Of a stretch of DNA of 64,000 bases, positions 54,846 to 64,000 are shown piece by piece; position 1 is the first letter of the stretch; every line of letters begins with the position of its first letter. The position numbers and the translations under genes were made by a program. The notes beneath the pieces were generated by a model, which was not told the origin of the DNA, searched no databases, and worked only from the letters and a program-made list of their open reading frames with translations. The DNA comes from Candidatus Mycoplasma mahonii (lineage in GTDB: Bacteria; Bacillota_I; Bacilli_A; Mycoplasmatales; Metamycoplasmataceae): contig NZ_CP114583.1 in assembly GCF_030550815.1 (NCBI RefSeq), forward strand, positions 323,818 to 387,817, in the 5' to 3' direction.

Positions 54846-55754
54846 ATGGCTTTAATAATGAGAAATATCAGTATAAATTATAAAAATTTAAAAGCATTGG
54901 ATAATGTTAGTATTAGATTCGAAGATAATGCTATTATTGGATTAATTGGTTTTAATGGTTCAGGTAAAACTACATCATTTAATCTTCTTACTAATCTAAT
55001 TGAGAATTATTCAGGAAATGTATTAATATCAGAACAAAAAGACGGCCAAGAAGTTGAAAGATTAATGACTCGAAATGATCATTATATGTTTTCGTATTTA
55101 TCGGCTGGATCTGAACCGCAAAATAACGAATTAGTTATTGACCAATTAGGTTATTTGGGTTCATTGCATGGATTATCTAAGAAAGGAACATTGGCCCAAA
55201 TCAAAGAGATTATTAAGGTACTCGAATTTGATGGAAAACTAAATAAGCCTATTAAATCATTATCCAAAGGTAATCAACAGAAAATTAAATTAGCAGGAAT
55301 TTTCATTAATCCTAATATTAAATATCTTTTATTAGATGAACCTTTTGATGGACTAGATCCAATTATGATTGAAAAAATTAAAAATTATATTCTCTCCATA
55401 AGAAAGGGGTTAACGATTATTATTACATCTCACAGAATGGATGTTGTTGATAAGATGTGCGATTCTTTTTATATTTTGAAAGACGGTGTATTGGTGGATT
55501 CTAAAGTTCTAGATGTTAATGATAAAACCATTCGCATGTCTGTTAATTTGGAAGTATCTTTGAAAAATATTAAAAAAACTAAATATGTTTTAGGAGCAAC
55601 AAAAAATAATAAAGAGATTATTATTAAAGTTGAATCATTGGAAAAATTTAAGTTTGTCAATAAAAAATTATGTTTAGATCCCAAGTATGTTTGGTCATCC
55701 TTAAAAGAAAAAAACTTGACTGAATCAGTTTTTGAGAGATATGCTCATGATTAA
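54846..55754 (+). CDS. ABC transporter ATP-binding protein (NatA-like)
   Basis: 302 aa. Walker A GFNGSGKTT, signature SLSKGNQQKIKLAG, Walker B YLLLDEPFDGLD and H-loop ITSHRM, with a 70-residue C-terminal extension as in NatA/CcmA export ATPases. It overlaps the permease gene by 14 bases. Substrate unknown. Confidence 0.92.
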   Translation: MALIMRNISINYKNLKALDNVSIRFEDNAIIGLIGFNGSGKTTSFNLLTNLIENYSGNVLISEQKDGQEVERLMTRNDHYMFSYLSAGSEPQNNELVIDQLGYLGSLHGLSKKGTLAQIKEIIKVLEFDGKLNKPIKSLSKGNQQKIKLAGIFINPNIKYLLLDEPFDGLDPIMIEKIKNYILSIRKGLTIIITSHRMDVVDKMCDSFYILKDGVLVDSKVLDVNDKTIRMSVNLEVSLKNIKKTKYVLGATKNNKEIIIKVESLEKFKFVNKKLCLDPKYVWSSLKEKNLTESVFERYAHD

Positions 55755-56580
55755 AAAATATTCTTTTATGCGTTTATTATTAACAGAAATTAAGTTTTCT
55801 TTAACTCCAATAAAAATTTTGTCACTATGTATTGGCGGATTAGTTATGTCTATTTTATTTTCTTCTTACATTCCGCTTTTTATTAATGAAAAAACAACAA
55901 CACTTGCTCTCTATATGTTTGCAGTCAGAGGCACATCGGTTTTTATATTTTCTAGAACCGCGACAGCTATTCAGGATAAAGCAACCATTGATAAAAATAA
56001 AGCAGTTTTTTTGTATTATAAAAAAAATTGAGTAACATTGTCAAAACTTATTGTAGAAGTTATTATTTTTATAATTGGAATGCTTATTTTATTTGCCATA
56101 GCAACTATTTCACCTATAGCTCATGGGAATTATATCAATTATGTTGATTATTTTATTAATATGTTAAAAATATTGCCAGGGTTTATTGTAACTTATATCT
56201 TTGTTTTTTCATGTTGCAAATGAGTAATATCATTTATTTCCAAACAAAGCTTAGCTTATGCAGCCTCAATCTTTTTAACGCTTTTAATCTTGTCTCCTAT
56301 TTTGATTCTCAACTTCATTCCACAGGCATCTATTTTGCATTTTGCATCAGAAGATGGAGCCCTGAGCGATAATGTATTTAGTAATAATCAGTTCATTATT
56401 GCGTTTATTCCTCTTTTGAATTTAGGTTTAATTACAGGCGTTGGAGTACATGTATCGGACTTTAGTGCCATTGATCATGATTGATATGTTGTTATTCCAA
56501 TTTTATATTCAGTCCTTTTCACATCCATTTCATGAACGATGCAATCTTCAGCACAAAAAAGATACTTAGTAGCAACATAA
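55741..56580 (+). CDS. ABC transporter permease, partner of the NatA-like ATPase
   Basis: 279 aa with about six membrane segments and no soluble domains. It starts inside the ATPase gene; ATG 55741 has GAGAG upstream, ATG 55747 is an alternative. Three TGA Trp codons. Family assignment rests on coupling and topology. Confidence 0.85.
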
Positions 56581-56611
56581 AAACCGATGTAAAATTTTTA
56601 TCAGCAAATTT

Positions 56612-56636
56612 ATAGCAACATAATGTAGCTATTTTT
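56612..56636 (+). terminator. Probable terminator after the ABC pair
   Basis: ATAGC and GCTAT form a short stem around an 11-base loop, followed by TTTTTC. Confidence 0.5.
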
Positions 56637-56700
56637 CTTTATTTTTTTCTTTTTATATTTCACACACTTATTTTCTATACATATTTAATCAGGAGGAGAA

Positions 56701-57267
56701 ATGAATTTATATAAAATAGGAAAAATTGTATCGATTGGCAAAACATACATTATTATAGAATCAAACTACACTGGTTCAATAATTTACGTTGCAAGGCCAA
56801 AGGAATTTGAAAAAAGCAAAGTAAGAAAGGTTTATATCTATGAACACAAAAGTGAATATACAGAATCTATCTATGGTTTTAATAGCTTCAAGGAAAGGGT
56901 TTTCTTTGAGAATCTATTAAAAGTAAATGGAATTGGCCCCAAAACCGCTATCGGCATTTTGAAAGAGGGCATTCAAAGACCCATTCAACTTATTGCCCAA
57001 GGTGATACCACTGGACTTTCACAGTTTCCATCAATTGGATTAAAAACCGCTAATCAAATTGTATTTCAATTAAAAGATCTTTATAAAAATATTGAAATAA
57101 TCAAAGACGGATTCATTAATCCGCACGACATAATATCGCCAATGAAAACATTAGGCTTTAGTCAAAAACAAATTGACTATGCCATTAGTCATTTAAAACC
57201 AACAAAAAATATGGAAGATTTAGTTGAGTCAGCCATAAAACTAATTTCTAATGCTAGTTTCACTTAA
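56701..57267 (+). CDS. ruvA: Holliday junction branch migration protein RuvA
   Basis: 188 aa. Two helix-hairpin-helix motifs (VNGIGPKTAIGIL, FPSIGLKTANQIV) bind the junction, and a short C-terminal domain contacts RuvB. The acidic pin between beta strands is present (YTESIYG). AGGAGGAG precedes the ATG. It overlaps ruvB by 17 bases. RuvC is not seen, as is usual in mollicutes. Confidence 0.95.
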   Translation: MNLYKIGKIVSIGKTYIIIESNYTGSIIYVARPKEFEKSKVRKVYIYEHKSEYTESIYGFNSFKERVFFENLLKVNGIGPKTAIGILKEGIQRPIQLIAQGDTTGLSQFPSIGLKTANQIVFQLKDLYKNIEIIKDGFINPHDIISPMKTLGFSQKQIDYAISHLKPTKNMEDLVESAIKLISNASFT

Positions 57268-58207
57268 GCCTAGAACATTTAGAGAGTTCATTGGGCAGAA
57301 AAAACTAAAATGTGTTTTAAAAGTAATCATTGAATCATCTAAAAAAAGAAATATAACAGTTGATCATATTCTTTTAAATGGCAGACCCGGCTTTGGTAAA
57401 ACAACCTTAGCCACAATTATTGCTAATGAAATAGGCACTAAAATTAAATATGCTCAAGGACCGTCCTTAGAAAAAAAAGCAGACATCTTATTACTTTTAG
57501 GATCTATTTCAAGTGGTGATGTTATATTTATTGATGAAATCCATGGAATTAACAAATCAATCGAGGAACTACTTTATTCAGCTATTGAAGAAGGGGTAAT
57601 TGACATAATGGTTGGGCCAGAGGGAGATTCAAGAATTGTTAGGATGAAGCTACCTCCATTTACTCTCATAGGCGCCACAACTAAAATTGGGATCATGTCT
57701 ACGCCCCTAAAAGATAGATTTGGTATTGTTGGGAAAATAATTGATTATACCGATGCTGAAATGATTAAAATAATTAAGCAAAGCATTAAAAAATTTAAGA
57801 TCAAAGCTGATGATATAAGTGTTGAAATGATTAAGGAATATTCAAGGTTAACACCGCGAATAGCAAATAATTTGATCAAACGAATTGTTGATTTTATGAC
57901 AATTAAAAATAAAAATGAAATATCACTAACTATTGTAAAGAAAACATTTGAAACATTAGGTCTATATAAATTTGGTTTAAATGATGGACACTTAAATTAC
58001 TTACGATGTTTAGCTGAAACATTTTATGAAAAAAGTGCATCTTTAGAGAGTATTTCATCTATTCTTATTGAAGATAAAAAAAATATTCAAGTTGAATTAG
58101 AGCCAATTCTTTTGAAACGAAAGTTTATTGAAAAAAATGCAAGGGGTAGGAAAATTACAAATGAAGGTATTAATTATTTGATCACGTATAATTTAGTTAA
58201 AATATAA
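57251..58207 (+). CDS. ruvB: Holliday junction helicase RuvB
   Basis: 318 aa. RTFREFIGQ opening, Walker A GRPGFGKTT, Walker B IFIDEIHGI, sensor 1 LIGATTK, arginine finger DRFG, and a C-terminal winged helix (LKRKFIEKNARGRKIT). AAA+ motor that drives branch migration with RuvA. Confidence 0.96.
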   Translation: MLVSLKPRTFREFIGQKKLKCVLKVIIESSKKRNITVDHILLNGRPGFGKTTLATIIANEIGTKIKYAQGPSLEKKADILLLLGSISSGDVIFIDEIHGINKSIEELLYSAIEEGVIDIMVGPEGDSRIVRMKLPPFTLIGATTKIGIMSTPLKDRFGIVGKIIDYTDAEMIKIIKQSIKKFKIKADDISVEMIKEYSRLTPRIANNLIKRIVDFMTIKNKNEISLTIVKKTFETLGLYKFGLNDGHLNYLRCLAETFYEKSASLESISSILIEDKKNIQVELEPILLKRKFIEKNARGRKITNEGINYLITYNLVKI

Positions 58208-58254
58208 TATTTTTTTGACTTATATTAGTTAATTAATAAGATATAATAAGTCAT

Positions 58255-60771
58255 ATGAAATTTTTCAAGTTGAACAATGTAAAGAGAATAATAATTTTAG
58301 GTACCACCTTAGTTGCAACAATCATCGCAATCGTGTTCGGTTCATTATTTTATGTTGGCAAGGATGTTAAAAAATCAGTTGAGTATTCAGGTGGATATGA
58401 ATATACAGTCCAAATTCAAACTCCAAATAATTCAAGTGGTTTATCTGATCAAGTTGCGCAATCGATTTATGATCGAATTGATTCTCTTGGTGTGGGTGGA
58501 GCTAAAGTTGAATCAGGAAAAAATAATGATGGCGGAACTGTCAGGGTTAGGTACCCAGGTCTTACTTCTCAATCTGATGTAGATCAAATGCAAAAATTAA
58601 TTACTGAAAAACCTCATTTAGTATTTACAGATATTTATGGTAATACATTATTTGATGAAGATGGTCATTTTAATCGAGCATTAAGAAATTTAAATGGTCA
58701 AGTGCCATCTGGTCAAGTCCCTGGAGCATATGGAACAGAAAATTATAAAAGATCTCGTGTTCCTTTAGAATCTGGCGGAGCAAAAAATATTTTTACTCAA
58801 AATGGTGAAAACAAAGTTGAAATTAGCTTGGATTCAGCCAGGTCTGCTAGAGAGTGATTTGACGCAACAAGTTATGTTTCAAAATTAGGTAAAGGAAAAA
58901 ATTCTATTGTTGCTTGACTTGATATTAATAAATTTATTTCAGAGATGAATAACTGACCGGGACTTGGTTCTCAAAATCCATTCTTATCTGCTTATATTGA
59001 TAATAATCCTAGCAAACCCTTGAGAAAAGAAACTGTTGATGCTGGAAGATTTTTGATTTCTGTGGCGTCTGTTAAAGCACCACTTAATGGTCGTTCATTT
59101 GTTTTAGAAGGTAATTTCACACAAGAAGAAACAAAAGTTCTTGCAAGAAAACTTAATTATGGATCATCACATTACTCATTAAAATTCTTATCTTCAAGAG
59201 CTATTCCTGCAACATATGGTGAAAATGCATTTAATAAAGCGATGATTGCAGGTATTATAGTTTTTGCTGTTATTGCCATATTCTTAATCGCAAATTATGG
59301 ATTATTAGGAGCTCTTTCAACAATATCAATTGGCTTATATTTATTCTTGACTTTATTAATGTTTACAGTTATGCGTGGTGAATATTCGCCTGCCACGATT
59401 GCTGCTTTAATTATTGGCGTCGGTATGTCAGTTGATGCTAATATTATCACCTTCGAACGACTCAAGAGTATTATTTATTCTGGATCATCGGTTAAAAAAG
59501 CTCATAAACAGGCCAATCGACAATCTTTATCTGCGATTTTTGATGCTAATATAACGACGTTAATAGTTGCTTTTGTTTTGTTCTATTTCGGGACAAGAAA
59601 CATTATTGGATTATCCATAACTCTAATTCTTTCAATCATATTTACCTTAATTATTATGCTTGGTTTTACAAGGGTTATGTCATCTGTTCTTGTTGGGACA
59701 GGATTATTCGAAAATAAAAAATGGCTTGTTGGTATTAAACCAAAGATCGATATAAAAGCACAAGTCGTTTTAAACAAACCTGATTATGTCAAAACATCTA
59801 AATGGTTTTCTTTGACTTCATTATTTATTATTACTATTGGCGTCATTCTCTTTGCGATTTTAGCGGGCATAGCTGGTTCATTTACTGGAGGAATGAATTT
59901 CTCAAAGGACTTTACTGGTGGAACTGATATCACAGTTAAATCCAAATTAGCAGATAATTCCATCAATAAGAGTGATGAGAATGGCATTGTTAATAATTTA
60001 ATTATAAATGGTGTGCCTACTGAAGATATTAACAAAATATATGATGGTAAAAAATTAACAGGAATTAGTGTTAATACAAAATTAGAAGTTAACCTTGCTG
60101 AAATCAATAAATTTGACACCGACAATAGACACTTTAAAATAAATGCTAATATTGTTTCTAATACAACCGCTAGAAAAATTGTTCAAAACGCCTTAATCGC
60201 CATAGCTATAGCAATTGCCATTATTGTTGCCTATACATTAATTAGATTTAAATGAACTTATTCATTTGCAGCAATTGTTGCCCTTGTCCATGATGGGTTG
60301 ATTGTGACTGCTATATTTGTCATTACAAGATTACAAGTATCCCCAATCTTTGTGGCAGGAATCTTATCGATTATCGGATACTCTGTTAATGATACGATTG
60401 TTACATTTGACCGGATCCGGGAGCGGATGGATGCTCATGTCGGAAAATTGAATGATGATAATATCAAATCAATTGGTAATCAAGCGGTTAAGGATACGAT
60501 CAAAAGATCGATCTTAACTTCATTTACAACCATCATTGCTATCTTGATTCTAATGTCATTTGGTAATGCCACAAAATTATCATTTAATCTTGCGATGTTG
60601 GTAGGATTATTGGCAGGTACATATTCATCAATCTTTATTGCCACTTATCTTTGAACAAAAATGGAAATAAGAAGGCAAAAAGGCATTAACAAAAGAAAAA
60701 AAAGCGGCTTTTGAAATACCACAACTATTGAAGAGCAAACTTTTACCGGTATCAATGATTATCGGTCATAG
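58255..60771 (+). CDS. secDF: Fused protein translocase subunit SecDF
   Basis: 838 aa. The SecD half has a first membrane segment, a large external P1-like domain, and the motif GVGMSVDANIITFERLK. The SecF half begins near residue 515 and has the motif SIIGYSVNDTIVTFDRIRE. The conserved Asp residues of both motifs, used in proton-driven pulling, are present. TATAAT lies seven bases before the ATG, so the mRNA is leaderless. It ends just before the hisS T-box. Confidence 0.95.
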
Positions 60772-60813
60772 TTGGTATATAATTAATTTATGGAAATAAT
60801 ATTAATCAATGAC

Positions 60814-60910
60814 TAAGGAGTATGACACCTTATGAGATTATCGAATAAATCACGTTACGGTTAAAGAGTCTTAATTAAGGTGGCGCGTTAGCCCTTAGTT
60901 GTGACTTTTT
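60814..60910 (+). promoter_or_regulatory. Ultrashort T-box leader of hisS-aspS with Asp specifier
   Basis: Stem TAAGG/CCTTA (60814-60832) has a nine-base loop AGTATGACA with GAC, an Asp codon, at 60824-60826. The T-box AGGTGGCGCG follows, with TGGC at 60881-60884 fitting the GCCA end of tRNA-Asp; tRNA-His would need TGGG. A terminator (AGTCTTAATTAAGG with CCCTTAGTTGTGACT, then T6) completes it. Stem I is far shorter than usual. Confidence 0.8.
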
Positions 60911-60927
60911 TATTAAAGGAGAAAAGA

Positions 60928-62226
60928 ATGAATAGACCAAAAGGAACTAAGGATATATTTGGGAAAGATCAGATTATTATGACAAGCATTAAAAACACTT
61001 TGAGATCAATTGCTACTATCTATAACTTTCATGAAATAGATACACCAATCTTTGAACGCAAAGAAGTTTTTGTTAAATCAGTTGGTGAAACATCAGATAT
61101 TGTATCTAAAGAAATGTATGAATTTAAAGATAAAAAAGGTCGTGAAATGGTTTTAAGACCTGAAGGAACCGCGGGAGTTATCAGGGCTATAGTGGAAAAT
61201 AAATTATTTATTAATGAAGAAACTTCAAAAGTATTTTACATGGGCCCAATGTTTAGATATGAGAATCCTCAGAAAGGAAGACAAAGACAATTTACCCAAT
61301 TTGGAGTCGAAATGATTTCTGAACGTAATGCCTATGCTGATGCTGAAATTATTTTAATGGCTGATTTTATTCTTAAAGCCTTGCAATTAGAAAATGAATT
61401 ATTAATAAATTCCTTGGGTGATAAAGCAACAAGAGAGAATTATTCAAATGCTCTGAGAAAATATTTTATTCAATATAAATCTGAATTATCGCCGATTTCT
61501 ATTAAAAGAATTGAAACTAATCCCATGAGAATTTTAGATGATAAAATTGATGGACCAAAAGATTTTGTGAAGAATGCTCCCAGAATATCAGATTTTTATT
61601 CAGATGAAACCAGAGAATATTTTAAAACTCTCACTGATTTTTTAGACATAATGAATATTAAGTACACAATTGATCATACTCTTGTCAGAGGGTTGGATTA
61701 TTATACTGATACTTCTTTTGAATTTATCTCAAAATCAAAAACAGCAGGAGCTCAATCAACATTAATCGGGGGAGGACGATACTCCGGGTTGATTGAATCA
61801 TTTGGTGGTCCTAGCCTTTCTGGGATAGGTTTTGGTGTGGGTATAGAAAGAATTGTTAATGATATTAGAGAAACATTTAATGAAAACGAGCTCCAGACAA
61901 ACCTTCATGCTTATGTTTGCAACATTGATCCTTCTTCACAATCTGCAACCGCTAGGATTGTGCAGATGCTAAGATCGTCAGGATTAGTTGTTGAATGAAA
62001 TAAAACACCGACAAAACTTGTTAAAACATTTGTTAAAGCCGATAAATCCAATGCCCACTACAAAATCATTGCAGGACCAGAAGAACTAGCTAGAGGAGCT
62101 GTAATGGTCAAGCATCATGAGTTACAGGAGGAAGTCTTGCTTAGTAATTTAGTAGATTATATTGTTAATGATAAAGGTCATAGAGATTACCATAATGACG
62201 AGGAGCATCCAAATGAAAAAAATTAA
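60928..62226 (+). CDS. hisS: Histidyl-tRNA synthetase
   Basis: 432 aa, class II. Opens [11 protein letters not shown]; motif 2 [19 protein letters not shown]; His-specific segments [15 protein letters not shown] and [13 protein letters not shown]; and a C-terminal anticodon domain. AAAGGAG precedes the ATG. It overlaps aspS by 14 bases, so both are governed by the T-box. Confidence 0.97.
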
Positions 62227-63907
62227 TAATGGCGAATTAAGAATTCATGACATCGATAAAGAAGTAACTCTTTATGGTTTTATAGCCAACAAGCGCAAAA
62301 TGGGTGCTATGACATTTTTGGACTTAAGAGATAGATGAGGTATTACACAACTTGTTATTAAGGAACATATTGAAGAATTATCAAAAGAAAGCGTTATTCA
62401 AGTTTTGGGGATTGTAGTTAAGAGGCAAGATGCAAATACCAAGATCCCAACTGGAGAAATTGAAGTTGAGGTAAGTAATATAGTTATACTTTCAAAAGCA
62501 CAGCAACTACCATTTATCATAAATGATAATCTTGAGGCCAATGAGGACACAAAGTTAAAGCACAGGTTCCTAGACTTAAGAAGACCAATCATGCAAAATA
62601 AGATTATTACTAGATACAAGCTCAATAAAGCATTTAGGGATTTTTTAGATACTAAAGATTTTTTAGAAATCGAAACTCCTTTATTATCTAAATCAACTCC
62701 CGAAGGAGCAAGGGATTTTCTGGTTCTCACTAGAAATGAAGGAAAATTCTTTGCTCTTCCCCAATCGCCACAATTATATAAACAACTATTAATGTCTTCT
62801 GGTTTTGAAAAATATTTTCAAATAGCCAGAGCTTTTAGAGATGAAGATTCACGAAAAGATCGGCAACCAGAATTTACTCAATTAGATATTGAAATGTCTT
62901 ATGCTAATGAAGATGATATCAAGACATTGGTTGAAGAAATGTTTGTCTTTGTTTTTGATAAACTTGGTCATAAAATTAATATTCCATTCGCAAGAATGAA
63001 TTTTGAGATAGCCATGAATGAATATGGGAGTGATAAACCTGATTTAAGATATGAATATAAATTAGAAAATATTCAAAAATATTTTAGTGAAACAGATTTT
63101 AATGTTTTTAAATCAGCCCCGGAAATAAAAATGATTGCATTTGATAAGGTATTGTCTCAAAAGGAAATTAAATCACTTGAAGAAATTGCTAAGAAAAATG
63201 GGGCAAAAGGATTGGCTTGAGCCTCATATGATGAAATGACTCTTAATAAGAATGGTCCCGGTTTTAAGTTCTTTAAAAAAGAATTAGAAAAAATCATGAT
63301 CAATAAACCAATGAAATCTTGAACAACATTATTTGTTGCTGATACATTACATGTTGTTAATCAGGCATTAGGTGCAATTAGAGTTGAGTTAAATAATCTC
63401 TTTGATTTGGCAAGTGATAAATTTAATTTTGTTTGAATCGAAAATTGGCCATTATTTAAAAAAGATGATGAAGAGAATAAAATTATTGCTTTTCATCATC
63501 CTTTCACTTCACCAACTGAAGCTACCAAAGATTCATTTGATACTAATCCATATAATGCTATGGCAAAAGCTTATGATCTTGTATTAAATGGTTTTGAAAT
63601 AGGTGGTGGATCAGTTAGGATAAATGATTTAGAATTACAAAAAAGAATGTTTAAAACAATTGGTTTAAATGAGCAGCAATACATGTCTCAATTTGGATTT
63701 TTCTTAGATGCTTTTAAATTTGGATTACCCCCGCATGCTGGAACTGCATTTGGTATAGATCGTATTGCTATGATTTTAACTAAATCACAATCCATTAGAG
63801 ACGTAATTGCTTTCCCTAAAAATTCTAAAGGAGTGGCAGTTATGGAAGATTCTCCTTCAAATATTGTCAATAAACAATCAAGGGATTGCCCCACAATTGT
63901 CAAATAA
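62213..63907 (+). CDS. aspS: Aspartyl-tRNA synthetase
   Basis: 564 aa, bacterial type. N-terminal OB anticodon domain ([12 protein letters not shown] ... FLDLRDRWG), motif 2 [25 protein letters not shown] insert, and motif 3 [13 protein letters not shown]. It is co-translated with hisS through a 14-base overlap. Confidence 0.97.
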
Positions 63908-63954
63908 TATTAAAATAACCACCATAATAATGAAATAATATATATAATTTTATT

Positions 63955-64000
63955 ATGGAAAAAACATGCATTATTAAACAAATAACATTATCTGGATTAC
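63955..64000 (+). CDS. Start of a gene cut by the window edge
   Basis: ATG 63955 opens MEKTCIIKQITLSGL and runs off the window. TATAAT at 63943-63948 ends six bases before it, the leaderless pattern seen at other genes. Product cannot be told from 15 residues. Confidence 0.6.
   Translation, partial: MEKTCIIKQITLSGL

Overview
The window is AT-rich mollicute DNA. TGA is read as tryptophan throughout: most long genes are continuous only if TGA is sense, and genes end in TAA or TAG. The lipoproteins, the minimal metabolism, T-box leaders, and a DNA methyltransferase that closely resembles (from memory) the Spiroplasma CpG enzyme M.SssI all fit Mollicutes using genetic code 4. I cannot name the genus.

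Layout. (1) 0.1-3.1 kb: a family 1 6-phospho-beta-glucosidase, then a TPP riboswitch driving a ThiT-like thiamine transporter subunit and a small-molecule kinase. (2) 3.1-10.1 kb: a truncated oxidoreductase, a DUF4143-type ATPase behind a palindrome, a DUF6119/TIGR04141 protein, a decayed IS30 transposase, and a restriction-modification pair (M.SssI-like methylase overlapping an HNH nuclease). (3) 10.2-31.0 kb: an island bounded by two tyrosine recombinases that point inwards. It holds two segmentally duplicated blocks. The intact block is a five-gene operon (PHP phosphoesterase, SMC-like ATPase, 86-aa protein, KTSC protein, RecF/AAA_13-like ATPase). It also holds a DUF262 protein and two copies of a module built as C5 methylase, small protein, DUF262/DUF1524 (GmrSD-type) nuclease. 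In one copy the methylase is reduced to its tail. The intact module starts at a 130-bp element with perfect 18-bp inverted repeats. Its spacer carries a promoter, ribosome-binding site and ATG. Inversion would move the start in frame onto the divergent DUF3883 nuclease gene and take it from the methylase. I regard this switch as the most striking find.

(4) 31.3-43.2 kb: surface and export genes, namely two large lipoproteins, an ABC transporter with a large anchored protein, a rhodanese, and a C39-peptidase ABC exporter with a small membrane partner. (5) 43.2-64 kb: core genes: ybeY, dgkA, cdd, era, recO; glyS behind an ultrashort T-box; a MATE pump; pgsA; a catalytically dead alpha-amylase fused to a coiled coil; rplM-rpsI; tRNA-Ile and tRNA-Ala; upp; an ABC pair; ruvAB; secDF; and hisS-aspS behind a second ultrashort T-box with an Asp specifier.

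Several genes have TATAAT exactly 6-7 nt before the ATG, implying leaderless mRNAs. Others have clear AAAGGAG-type sites. No CRISPR array or rRNA was seen.
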